NCBI GenBank assembly: GCA_022565195.1
Contig: JADFJZ010000034.1
Coordinates: forward strand, 1 to 8,515
Length of the DNA: 8,515 nucleotides
Reading direction: 5' to 3'
DNA from: Planctomycetota bacterium
Lineage (GTDB): Bacteria; Planctomycetota; Phycisphaerae; UBA1845; CAIVHJ01
Shown here: piece after piece, positions 1 through 7,345 of the stretch
Layout of the letters: every line of letters begins with the position of its first letter
How positions within the stretch are numbered: position 1 is the stretch's first letter
Notes under the pieces: model-generated
What the model saw: only the letters and a program-made list of their open reading frames with translations
What the model was told of the DNA's origin: nothing
Databases searched by the model: none
Position numbers and translations under genes: made by a program

Positions 1-173
1 GGCGACAAAGTACGCTCAAACGGCCCGAGCGCGCCGATCTGTTCTCGGCGGGCAGTGTACCATGCCGCAAGCGTTGCGATCAACGATAATTTCGACATCT
101 GTTCAGAGCGTCCTTGATCGTCACTCTGCCTCGATTCAGTCTGTGTCTCGGCTTTTGCGAACATCGGGAATTT
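1..173. other. Non-coding tail downstream of the FlgI-like gene
   Basis: No gene with a recognisable product is seen here. A weak hairpin (cgccga 32-37 pairing with tcggcg 45-50, 7-base loop) lacks a T-run and is not a convincing terminator. The minus-strand reading from the ATG at 63 stops after 15 codons. A candidate promoter pointing left is listed separately. Confidence 0.6.
54..83 (-). promoter_or_regulatory. Candidate sigma70-type promoter reading off the left edge
   Basis: On the minus strand TTGATC (78-83) and TACACT (54-59) are separated by 18 bases, and TGG directly before the -10 gives an extended -10 form. Each hexamer matches 4 of 6 consensus positions. It would drive a gene starting beyond the window. 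Such matches occur by chance, so this is tentative. Confidence 0.25.
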
Positions 174-1916
174 CTACAACTCCGACCCGGGTCGTCCGGT
201 CTGGCGTTTGGGTCCGGTGGCCTCAACTGTTCCAGGCCTTTCGATCTTGAATACGGCATCGATAGTGCCGTTTTCGCACAAACCGGCAATGACATCAATA
301 ATCTGTGCATAGTCAAGACCCAGACCGTTGACTTTGCCGAACTTGTCCGTGCCCGCCTTTGCTCCGAGCAGCGAGATGAGGTCGGTCACTTCGAGCGACG
401 TGGTGGTCGGCGGCGATACGCGGCCACTGGCGGTCTGTCGGATGACGGTGATTTCCTGAGCCTGAGCGTCGGCGATGAGCGTGACCAGGCCCTGGTCGTG
501 GCGATAGAACAGCGGCGTCTTGCATCGCGGCGCTCCGATGATTGCAATGCGAGGTTCGGCAGCGACCTTGCAATAGATCAAGTCACCACCGTCGTGGGCC
601 GGGATATGGTCCATAATGAAGTTGTTGCCGATGTTCTTCGAGCTTACGAATGTGTCTTGATGCCCGACCAAGCCTTCGTAGGCCAACACGCGCGCGTTGA
701 TATCGAGGTTCGAATTCAACACTTGCCAGAGAGGATGCGTGGTGCGGAATCTGCTCGCTGCTTCGCCCAGCGTCCGTATGGCCTCTTCCTGGTAAGGGCT
801 GTTGGGGTCCAAAGCATGTTCGCCGAGCACGGCCACGGCCAGGTCGTCGGACATCCGCAAGCCCGTGCGCGCTGCGTAAAACGTGACGTGCGGGAGGGCG
901 TGTGTATAGAGGCTGCGGACCGCAGGCCTGATCGATTTACCAAGCCCTTCCAGAGCGAGGCCGATGCTGTCGTGCGGTGCCCGCAGGTCCGGCATCTCCG
1001 CCGCCAGATCCAAGGCCCGGCGATTCTCGAAGCCCGGTTCTCTGGAAAGGTACAAATGGCGTACGAGCGCGAGGAAATAAAGCTCCCGGTCCTGATACTC
1101 AGACGGGATCTTGAGTGAGATGTACGACGGCGATTCGGCCACGGCGATTTTCGCGCCGCCTCCGAAGCGATCATTGATCTTGTCCTGGACGTTCACGGCC
1201 ATCGCATAAGATGGACTGGAGAGGACCACGCGAACGCGGCGTGCTTTGAGATTGGTGCCGCCGCCGATGATGCGGGCCGTCCGCAGATCGACCGGAGTGG
1301 CGCTGGATTCGCGCTGGGCAAAAGGATTGACAAACACCGGGCCTTCTCCGCGGGCGACGACTTTGCCCTCCTGGACCACGCCCGCGCCGCGCTGCTGGTA
1401 ATAGCGCAGGTCGCAAGTGTACAGGCGGCCACCGGCCAACGAAGTCGTTTCCGTGTCGGGCAGGGCCTGGATCGTCAAGTCGAACTTTGTACCGGCCAGC
1501 GCCGCCGGCCTGATCGAGCCATGAACAAACACCACGGCTGTATCCGGAGCGTTGATCATCTTTTCGAGAGAAATGTGGTCCAGGCCCTTCCGCGCGTCGC
1601 CCAGTCCGTACTTCTTCCGGATTTCCGCCGACAGGCGTTTGCGGATCCGGGCGGGGCACCGGCGCGAGCCGTTTTCGCCCAGGCCGACGACCAGACCGTA
1701 ACCGCGAACCGGCAGATCGCCTATTCCTTTGAACCAACTGTACGAGCCGATCGTGCCCTGATACGCCTTGGATTCGTTGAATCGCCGAATGGCATCCGCT
1801 TGCTCCGAGGCCGGTTCATCCACGCCGGGATCCGTGTCGCGCAGAGAGGACTGGCAGCCGGCGGACGGCGAAAGAACAAGAAGCGCGGTGCTCATGCAGG
1901 CCGTGCAAAGCTTCAT
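174..1916 (-). CDS. FlgI-like (flagellar P-ring family) putative lipoprotein with a helical HEAT-like insertion
   Basis: The product has 580 residues. The N terminus (1-21) is a short signal peptide ending in SAGC, a weak lipobox with Cys21 as the candidate lipidated residue, so an envelope location is likely. Residues 55-290 follow the FlgI pattern: FKGIGDLPVRGYGLVVGL (62-79), VFVHGSIRPAALAGTKFDLT (129-148), then the SLAGGRLY stretch (159-166), GGGTNLKARRVRVVL (218-232) and an INDRFGGG motif (247-254). Residues about 295-445 are alpha-helical and HEAT-like, with GLALEGLGKSIRPAV and YQEEAIRTLGEAA, and have no place in the standard P-ring protein. The FlgI C-terminal pattern then resumes: RIAIIG (456-461), and GLDYAQIIDVIAGL (533-546) followed by GTIDAVFKIE, like the end of FlgI. 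Normal FlgI has about 370 residues and an ordinary cleaved signal. No flagellar neighbour is present, so a flagellar role is doubtful. It lies 111 bases after the propeller gene. Confidence 0.82.
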   Translation of the reverse strand: MKLCTACMSTALLVLSPSAGCQSSLRDTDPGVDEPASEQADAIRRFNESKAYQGTIGSYSWFKGIGDLPVRGYGLVVGLGENGSRRCPARIRKRLSAEIRKKYGLGDARKGLDHISLEKMINAPDTAVVFVHGSIRPAALAGTKFDLTIQALPDTETTSLAGGRLYTCDLRYYQQRGAGVVQEGKVVARGEGPVFVNPFAQRESSATPVDLRTARIIGGGTNLKARRVRVVLSSPSYAMAVNVQDKINDRFGGGAKIAVAESPSYISLKIPSEYQDRELYFLALVRHLYLSREPGFENRRALDLAAEMPDLRAPHDSIGLALEGLGKSIRPAVRSLYTHALPHVTFYAARTGLRMSDDLAVAVLGEHALDPNSPYQEEAIRTLGEAASRFRTTHPLWQVLNSNLDINARVLAYEGLVGHQDTFVSSKNIGNNFIMDHIPAHDGGDLIYCKVAAEPRIAIIGAPRCKTPLFYRHDQGLVTLIADAQAQEITVIRQTASGRVSPPTTTSLEVTDLISLLGAKAGTDKFGKVNGLGLDYAQIIDVIAGLCENGTIDAVFKIERPGTVEATGPKRQTGRPGSEL

Positions 1917-1924
1917 GTCGGATG

Positions 1925-1930
1925 TCTCCT
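1925..1930 (-). promoter_or_regulatory. Shine-Dalgarno for the FlgI-like gene
   Basis: AGGAGA on the minus strand lies 8 bases before the ATG at 1916. This fixes the start at 1916 rather than the open-frame start at 1991, whose extra 25 residues are polar and would bury the signal peptide. Confidence 0.8.
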
Positions 1931-2027
1931 GTGGATACCTCGTTGTTTCCGGGCGGGCTGCGCCGTCGGTCCGATCATCGCCGGCCGGCACTTCGACTCA
2001 AGTCATCGGTCTGACCACATCAGGATT

Positions 2028-5000
2028 TCAATCATTGGATTCCGAGGGGCTGACCCATCCGCGGAATGCGTCCTCTGATACCCCTATGATAGCATAATCG
2101 AAGAAATAGAACTCGGTCAGACCAAGTTCACGACCCAGAGGCTGTTTCAATTGACGGTCGAGCAGGTTTTCCAGTTCGGCTGGCCGGTGCGCGGAAACCA
2201 CCCAATAGTCGTTGTCCACACCGATCAAAGCCAGTCTTTCGTCCGTAACCTTGAGTTGCGCCAGGTGCGCCCCCGGCGGGAGGGAGAAACGCCCCAGATC
2301 CGTCCCCGTCGCCGGATCCAGCGAGTACACACGGCGATCGTTGGCCACGTACAGTTCGTCCTGGACCGGAAACAGCCTCAAATCAGACTGCCTGGAGCCG
2401 AGCGGCTCGGACCGCCACATCTGCCGACCCGTGTCGAGGCTCAGCTTGACGATGTGCCGACTGTCGGGCGATAGGAGTACGCCGTCCAATACTGCGTGGA
2501 CCGAGTCCACCAGGAAGTTGTGATCAAACAGTTTCCGCCACTCGATTTTGCCGCTCAGCGGATCGACGGCGATCAAGGACTGCGACGTCATCAGGATGAC
2601 GAAGCCTGCCTGGGTGGGGACGATCCGAAGGATCGGTCGCTCTTCCTGCAATGGGATCGTACGCTGAACACGACCGTCGCGGGTTGAGAGAACCACGAGG
2701 AGCTGTTCCTCATCAGAGACCGCGCGATACACCGTCAAATGATCCCCGACGTTCATTGCCTGCCTGGGGCGATGCTTGAGATCCTGCTTCCAGACCACAC
2801 GCCCAAGCGGCAGTTGCACGCGGACGGTGTGGCCGTCGCTGCGGCTGCTGATCAATGTGTTCTCGTGGATGCGGTGCAACCGCCAATACGGGAAATCCTC
2901 GGGATCAGCCGACGGATCGTCGAAACCCTCCCCGGCCTCGCCGTAGCGCCAGAGAACCTTTCCAGTGTCGGGCTGCAAGCCGAGAACCTCGAAGCGCGTG
3001 GTGAGGATGATGACTTCCCGCAGGGCGGCGAGGAGTCGAGGTCTTCGCTCAAGCGGCGACGGCTCGGGCCAGATTTCTTGCCCGCTCACAGGGTCAAGGG
3101 CCTGGACCGCGCCGTTGCGGTAGACGAGCACTCGGGACCAGTCGCTCTCGCGTTGGGCAGCGAATGCGGGGTACAGCAGGCGGTCCTCCGCATTTACAGG
3201 GAGCGTAAAGCCCTCGTGCAGGTTCATGCCCATCGTCGGCAGCGAAATGTGGAGCAGGCGTTCCACGTCGCCCAGCGTGGCGCGAAATTCCCGGAACGTC
3301 ATCGAACGGCCCTGCACGGTGATTCGGGTGTTCGGGAATTCACGACCGCCCTTGGTCAGCCACTCCCAGGCCGCCGTGGGCTGGTCGGCTGCGACGTAGC
3401 ACAGCGCGATGTCCTTGATGACCTCAGCCGCCGAATCAATGAGCTTCGGGTAGCGCGTCAGCGCGGCATAGTAGCTGCGCATGGCGCGGCTCGGTCGGTT
3501 GTCCCGATCACGCAAGAGGGCGCCTTTCGCGAGCAACGCCTTCGGCGCCGCCAGCGAGTTGGGCAGAACATCAATGATGTGATCAAGACGTTTGAGGTCT
3601 CCATCCTTTTTGGCGAGGGTGAGCAATGAGGATGCTTTCTCATCGAGCGGCCGGTAGATCTTCCTGCCGTGTTGCCGAATGAGGTCCGCTATTTTGGCAC
3701 GGCAAACTTCACCCGCCGCCGTGGGTTCTGCTTCCGTGCCGGGCCAGGGAAGCGCGCGCAAGGCGCGGTCGCTCAGGATGTGATGGTATTCTCGGATCTC
3801 ATTCCCAAAGTCTTCCTGGCGGCTCCGCACGGCGGCCAGTTTCGCTTTCTGCTTCAGCAGGCTGTGGGCGTCGGGCGGGCACAGGCCCGCCTTGACAATC
3901 ATGTCGACGGCCGCATCCAGGTGGGCAGGCTCTTCACGCAAATGAAGATCGGCGAATTCGAGACAGTCGCGGAACATTCGGCTTTTGAATGGCGCATCCC
4001 AGACGGCTGCGAAGCCTCCCGCGCGACGGATGGCCTCCGCGAGTGCTTCCGCGGCTCTGTGATAGTCGGCGGTTTTCACTGAGGGCGAGGGTTGAGAGAA
4101 GGCGGTGCGATAGGCGACTTCCGCCATGTTGAGCGCGGCCCAGGCATCCCTCGGATTTTCATCCATGCGCGCCTGAAGCCGGGCGAACACGTTTTCGCGC
4201 AAGCCGTAGGAAGTGATGCGGCTGTTGCCTGCCACCAGGATCGACTCCGGCAGGATCACAATGTTTCCGCCTTCCTGCGTGTGGTCCCAGGGTTTGGCTT
4301 GGGGTGCGCCCCCGTGCAGCGGATAAGTGTAAAGCCCGGATTGGCATGGAAGGTAAATGTGCGACGTGCTCAAGGCGGCTCTGCCGTAGATCGGGCTCTC
4401 GGGCAGAGGTTGGGACCAGGCCACGGCGCCGGAACGCGGATCCCAACTGAACAGATCGTCGCCCTGCGCGTAGATTCGGCCTTCAACGACGCCCAGCACG
4501 GAGCGGACGTTGTGCAACTCTGCCACTGGCGTTCTGCGCAGGATCCGGCCGTCGACTCGATCCAGGATGAGCGCTTCGGTACTGTCCAGCGGCAAGGCCA
4601 GCAATTGACGATCCGGAATTGGGAACATGGGATTGTATTGCCACGGGTGAACTTCATGAGCCCCGGTGTTTTGCCAGCGGTTGCGTTGTTCTTGGCGCGC
4701 GGTGTCGTAGACGCTGATCCAGTTGATCTGGCCGGAGTAGGCATTCACGGAGGCAATCGCGCCGAGGTTCGTCTGCACCAATACGGCCCCGTCGATCAGG
4801 GTCGGGATGGCCAGCGTCGCTCTGCGGTATCCGAATCCCCCGGTTGATCCGCTGGCCAGGTGCGTGCGCCAGCGGAGCACGCCCGCGTGATCGAATTTCC
4901 AAAGGAAAGCATCTTCAAACCCAAAGGCTTTGCGGCGCCTCGCGACCAGAAAGACGCCGCTATGGTCCACGACGACAGGGCCCTCGAATTCGACCTCCTT

Positions 5001-6314
5001 GGGATCTTCGCCGTGATCGCCGGGGCGGGCCGACCAGCGTTGCTTTCCCGTGGTCGCGTCAAGGCAAACCAAAAGGGACTGCGCGATCGGGGGCTGGTAG
5101 CCGTAGTACGATGTCGGGCGTTGCCCCAGAACGGCGTAGACGCCTTTGCGGAACACCGTCGTGCTGTGGAACGGCGGCACCGACCGGTCCGCCCAGACGC
5201 TGCCCGGTTCAGCGGGCGCAGCACCCGGAGTCGTCCAGACTAAACTGCCGGTCTCGAGATGCAGCCCCCAGACACGAACAGCGTCGTTGAAAAACACCAT
5301 GCCGTAATCCACAGCCGGCTGCAGTGCCAGGAACTTCCCGCGTTTGTACGCCGTGCGATAGCTGCTGCTTTGAAAGTAACCGTCTGCGCCCGAGAGCGTG
5401 CTCGGGGAAAAGTCGTCGAAGGTCCACAGAGGCGCGGTGGGCACGATGTCGGTTCGGGGCGTGAAAGTTCTGCTGGGATTGCCGGCGTATGTGGGCCAGG
5501 CCTGTTGCGGCGCGCGCGGTTCGGCGCTGAGCGCATCGGCCTCGATTTCCCGAACAACCGAATACGTGACAGATCGGCCTCCCTTCCAGTCGAGCGCGTG
5601 CTGCTGCACGGGCCGCCCTTCTCTTTCGAGCAGGGCGTCAGCCGCTTCAACTTCGCCCGCCAGCGCCCGGCAAATCGCGAGCTTCGAGAGCCACTGGTTC
5701 TTGAGCCGGTCTCTGTCCGGGTGCATCTTGGCCAGTCGTTCGTAGATCATCCGCGCCTGCGCCGGGCGCCCGCTCTCCAAATGGATTTCCGCGAGCGCGT
5801 CCGCTGCGGGGATGGCGCTTTCCGTGCTGAAATAACGGCCAAGCACGGTCGTCAGCGCTTCAATGTCGAGCCGTCCCGTGGCTTCGGACAGCAATTGTTG
5901 CGCAGCGGGTTCGACCGCTTTGCGATAAGCGCTCAGGCCTTCGGCGGGCCAACGGGCGACTTCGTGGTTGACGAATCGCTCGATGCTGATGGACGTTCCG
6001 TCGCCCCGATCGATCACCGTGTGGCCGAAGTCCACCAGGGCTTGATGCATCTTCTCGACGGCGGCGGGCCAATCCATCCGCGCCACGAAGTCGCGGGCCT
6101 CTCGAATGATCTCGCGGGCCTCGAAACTGTCATTGAGATAGACGCCTTCGCGATTCGATTGGTCCTTGTCGGGAACTTGAAAGTGCTCGTCGGCGATTTC
6201 GACGGGTACTTGCTGTGCGGACACTCGGCCGGCGAACAGGCAGACAACCGCCAGCGCCAAAGCGGCGCACGAGCCGCATAGAACACAGGCCTGTCGCTCA
6301 GTCGCCGAACGCAA
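2028..6314 (-). CDS. Giant exported protein: TPR-like helices alternating with two PQQ-like beta-propellers
   Basis: The product has 1428 residues. An N-terminal signal peptide is visible: hydrophobic core about 17-28 and a VSA|QQ cleavage site after residue 33, so it should act in the periplasm or outside. Next comes a helical, TPR-like region (about 60-235). Propeller 1 (about 270-705) opens with WPTYAGNPSR (273-282); its blades end in motifs such as TGKQRWSA (422-429), SGQINWIS (527-534) and SGAVAWSQ (628-635). A second helical region (about 706-1010) contains a TPR-like stretch, RAMRSYYAALTRYP (943-956). Propeller 2 (about 1025-1375) has SGQEIW, TGKVLWRY, SGKIEWRK and TGRQMWRS blade ends. 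Such propellers resemble BamB and quinoprotein dehydrogenases, but I see no clear catalytic or quinone-binding set, so a binding or scaffold role is more likely than an enzyme. The TTG start overlaps the phosphorylase gene by 17 bases, suggesting coupling; the FlgI-like gene follows after 111 bases. The true function is unknown. Confidence 0.88.
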   Translation of the reverse strand: MRSATERQACVLCGSCAALALAVVCLFAGRVSAQQVPVEIADEHFQVPDKDQSNREGVYLNDSFEAREIIREARDFVARMDWPAAVEKMHQALVDFGHTVIDRGDGTSISIERFVNHEVARWPAEGLSAYRKAVEPAAQQLLSEATGRLDIEALTTVLGRYFSTESAIPAADALAEIHLESGRPAQARMIYERLAKMHPDRDRLKNQWLSKLAICRALAGEVEAADALLEREGRPVQQHALDWKGGRSVTYSVVREIEADALSAEPRAPQQAWPTYAGNPSRTFTPRTDIVPTAPLWTFDDFSPSTLSGADGYFQSSSYRTAYKRGKFLALQPAVDYGMVFFNDAVRVWGLHLETGSLVWTTPGAAPAEPGSVWADRSVPPFHSTTVFRKGVYAVLGQRPTSYYGYQPPIAQSLLVCLDATTGKQRWSARPGDHGEDPKEVEFEGPVVVDHSGVFLVARRRKAFGFEDAFLWKFDHAGVLRWRTHLASGSTGGFGYRRATLAIPTLIDGAVLVQTNLGAIASVNAYSGQINWISVYDTARQEQRNRWQNTGAHEVHPWQYNPMFPIPDRQLLALPLDSTEALILDRVDGRILRRTPVAELHNVRSVLGVVEGRIYAQGDDLFSWDPRSGAVAWSQPLPESPIYGRAALSTSHIYLPCQSGLYTYPLHGGAPQAKPWDHTQEGGNIVILPESILVAGNSRITSYGLRENVFARLQARMDENPRDAWAALNMAEVAYRTAFSQPSPSVKTADYHRAAEALAEAIRRAGGFAAVWDAPFKSRMFRDCLEFADLHLREEPAHLDAAVDMIVKAGLCPPDAHSLLKQKAKLAAVRSRQEDFGNEIREYHHILSDRALRALPWPGTEAEPTAAGEVCRAKIADLIRQHGRKIYRPLDEKASSLLTLAKKDGDLKRLDHIIDVLPNSLAAPKALLAKGALLRDRDNRPSRAMRSYYAALTRYPKLIDSAAEVIKDIALCYVAADQPTAAWEWLTKGGREFPNTRITVQGRSMTFREFRATLGDVERLLHISLPTMGMNLHEGFTLPVNAEDRLLYPAFAAQRESDWSRVLVYRNGAVQALDPVSGQEIWPEPSPLERRPRLLAALREVIILTTRFEVLGLQPDTGKVLWRYGEAGEGFDDPSADPEDFPYWRLHRIHENTLISSRSDGHTVRVQLPLGRVVWKQDLKHRPRQAMNVGDHLTVYRAVSDEEQLLVVLSTRDGRVQRTIPLQEERPILRIVPTQAGFVILMTSQSLIAVDPLSGKIEWRKLFDHNFLVDSVHAVLDGVLLSPDSRHIVKLSLDTGRQMWRSEPLGSRQSDLRLFPVQDELYVANDRRVYSLDPATGTDLGRFSLPPGAHLAQLKVTDERLALIGVDNDYWVVSAHRPAELENLLDRQLKQPLGRELGLTEFYFFDYAIIGVSEDAFRGWVSPSESND

Positions 6315-7191
6315 TGTACTTCTCCAGCAGCAATTTCAAGTGGGCCAGCTTGGCGTGCTCCAGTTTGTCCTTGTCGGAGAAAATGGCCAGCTTCAGCGCG
6401 CTGCTGCACGTGCAGTCGGTATCCGCTTGATTGGCGAGGTGGGCAATGGTGCGCTGGATCAATTGGATCGCATGCTGAGTGGCGATTTCCAGATTATGAA
6501 CAATTTCCTCCAAAAGCGCGCCTTGATCCTTACCGGGATCGTGAGGCCTCCAACAATCATAATCGGTCGGCAGGGCGACCAGCGCGTAACATATTTCAGC
6601 TTCGCGGGCGAGCTTGGCTTCGGGCATGCACGTCATGCCGATTACATCGCCGCCCCAGACGCGGTGCATGCGGGACTCCGCCACGGTCGAAAACTGCGGC
6701 CCTTCCATGCAGACGTACACTCCGCCGTCATGAACTTGCGTCTCGACTTGCTCCGCGCAGGCCAGCAGCGCACGGCGCAGCACGCCGCAGAACGGCTGAG
6801 CGAATTCCACGTGGGCCGCGAGGCCGGAGTCGAAAAACGTGCCGTCCCTTTTGTAAGTCTTGTCAATGACTTGATCGGCGATCACGAGATCGCGAGGCTG
6901 GATTTCTTCGCGCAGGCTGCCGGTGGCGCCGCTGGCGATGATGTGCGTTACGCCCAGCTTCTTCAATGCATAGATATTCGCTCGGAAGGGCACTTCCGTC
7001 GGGTTCAACACGTGGCCTGAACCGTGTCGCGGGAGGATCGCAACTTTCTGCCCTTCCCATTCCGTGAGTGTGATCGGGCTGCTCGGCGGGCCGAAGGGCG
7101 TGTCGACGTGGATTTCCTCTCCGCCGGTCGTGGACCATAGAGCCTGCCCCAGCCCCGTACCGCCAATGACACCAATCATCCGTTCCGGCAT
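6298..7191 (-). CDS. mtnP: S-methyl-5'-thioadenosine phosphorylase (PNP/MTAP family 2)
   Basis: This cytoplasmic enzyme of 297 residues splits methylthioadenosine with phosphate into adenine and 5-methylthioribose-1-phosphate, recycling the by-product of polyamine and other SAM-dependent pathways. Seen in order: IGGTGLG (9-15) with the phosphate-contacting Thr12, RHGSGH with Arg55 and His56, ANIYALKKLG and SGATGSLREEIQP (71-99), MEGPQFST (162-169), GMTCMPEAKLAREA (185-198) with Met186, and TDYDCW (209-214). The two aspartates of DYD (210 and 212) correspond to the pair that reads the 6-amino group of adenine in MTAP, which argues for MTAP over inosine- or guanosine-preferring phosphorylases. 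A CTC motif (Cys260, Cys262) lies near the C terminus, at about the place where the thermophilic archaeal enzyme has a CXC pair. The start at 7191 is preferred for its ribosome site; ATG 7179 (MIGVIGG) is possible. Its last codons contain the start of the next gene. Confidence 0.93.
   Translation of the reverse strand: MPERMIGVIGGTGLGQALWSTTGGEEIHVDTPFGPPSSPITLTEWEGQKVAILPRHGSGHVLNPTEVPFRANIYALKKLGVTHIIASGATGSLREEIQPRDLVIADQVIDKTYKRDGTFFDSGLAAHVEFAQPFCGVLRRALLACAEQVETQVHDGGVYVCMEGPQFSTVAESRMHRVWGGDVIGMTCMPEAKLAREAEICYALVALPTDYDCWRPHDPGKDQGALLEEIVHNLEIATQHAIQLIQRTIAHLANQADTDCTCSSALKLAIFSDKDKLEHAKLAHLKLLLEKYIAFGD
6321..6325 (-). promoter_or_regulatory. Shine-Dalgarno deciding the TTG start of the propeller gene
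   Basis: GGAGA on the minus strand lies 6 bases before the TTG at 6314, inside the phosphorylase coding sequence. An in-frame TGA at 6336-6338 closes the frame only eight codons upstream, and no ATG or GTG occurs between that stop and the signal peptide, so this site and the TTG form the only convincing start. Confidence 0.7.
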
Positions 7192-7195
7192 CGAA

Positions 7196-7200
7196 TCTCC
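7196..7200 (-). promoter_or_regulatory. Shine-Dalgarno for the phosphorylase gene
   Basis: GGAGA on the minus strand ends 4 bases before the ATG at 7191. The spacing is short but workable. It would lie 16 bases from the alternative ATG at 7179, so it favours the upstream start. Confidence 0.6.
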
Positions 7201-7244
7201 CACGCCTTGTGGCGCCTCAGAGGGGTGTTCGTGACGCGTCTTTT

Positions 7245-7312
7245 CAGAGCCGCGCCCGTTAGGAAGCGGTTGGTGTTCGCGGGCAAACCGCTCCCTGACG
7301 GTCGCGGCTCTG
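7245..7312. repeat. Imperfect palindrome, REP-like element in the gap between the desulfurase and phosphorylase genes
   Basis: The left arm 7245-7271 (starting cagagccgcg) and the right arm 7286-7312 (ending cgcggctctg) are reverse complements at 24 of 27 positions, with a 14-base loop. The three mismatches would be expected from an old palindrome rather than chance. Neither side of the hairpin is followed by a T-run in its reading direction, so it does not look like an ordinary intrinsic terminator. A partial extra piece, aaaccgct, recurs at 7319-7326, just outside the right arm. The core, an 'accgctccctgacggtcgcggctctg' pattern split here across positions 7287-7312, resembles a dispersed palindromic repeat I associate with planctomycete genomes; that is recollection, not a search. 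It would be transcribed as a stable hairpin in the phosphorylase leader if transcription starts upstream of it. It lies wholly in the 7192-7345 gap, which holds no other gene. Confidence 0.75.
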
Positions 7313-7345
7313 ATTACAAAACCGCTTCTCACATACGTTCTCAAG

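Noticed and set aside
77..120. 7-base inverted repeat cgatcaa / ttgatcg as a possible operator
   Set aside because: The arms are short and 30 bases apart, so this is easily chance despite overlapping the candidate -35.
114..1118. 334-codon open frame on the plus strand
   Set aside because: It is antisense to the FlgI-like gene. Its translation shows no recognisable motif, and long antisense frames are common in GC-rich DNA.
174..1916. Genuine flagellar P-ring protein in a flagellar operon
   Set aside because: The chain is about 200 residues longer than usual, has a helical insert and a lipoprotein-like signal, and no flgH, flgJ or other flagellar gene is adjacent in the window.
1917..1991. 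Start of the FlgI-like gene at 1991
   Set aside because: The extra 25 residues are polar and would precede the signal peptide; AGGAGA is placed for the ATG at 1916.
1965..2012. Possible promoter for the FlgI-like gene in the 111-base gap (TTGAGT, 16 bases, GATGAT on the minus strand)
   Set aside because: Each hexamer matches only 4 of 6 positions and there is no supporting feature. Read-through from the propeller gene is equally possible.
5259..6281. 340-codon open frame on the plus strand
   Set aside because: It is antisense to the propeller gene, whose signal peptide and helical region are clear on the minus strand; no motif or ribosome site supports it.
2028..6314. PQQ-dependent alcohol or glucose dehydrogenase
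   Set aside because: Blade W-motifs are present, but I could not identify a catalytic aspartate/metal set or a haem CxxCH motif, and the helical blocks do not fit those enzymes.
7313..7344. Possible promoter for the phosphorylase gene (TTGAGA and TGTAAT on the minus strand)
   Set aside because: The spacer is 20 bases, too long for a normal sigma70 promoter, and the match is at chance level.
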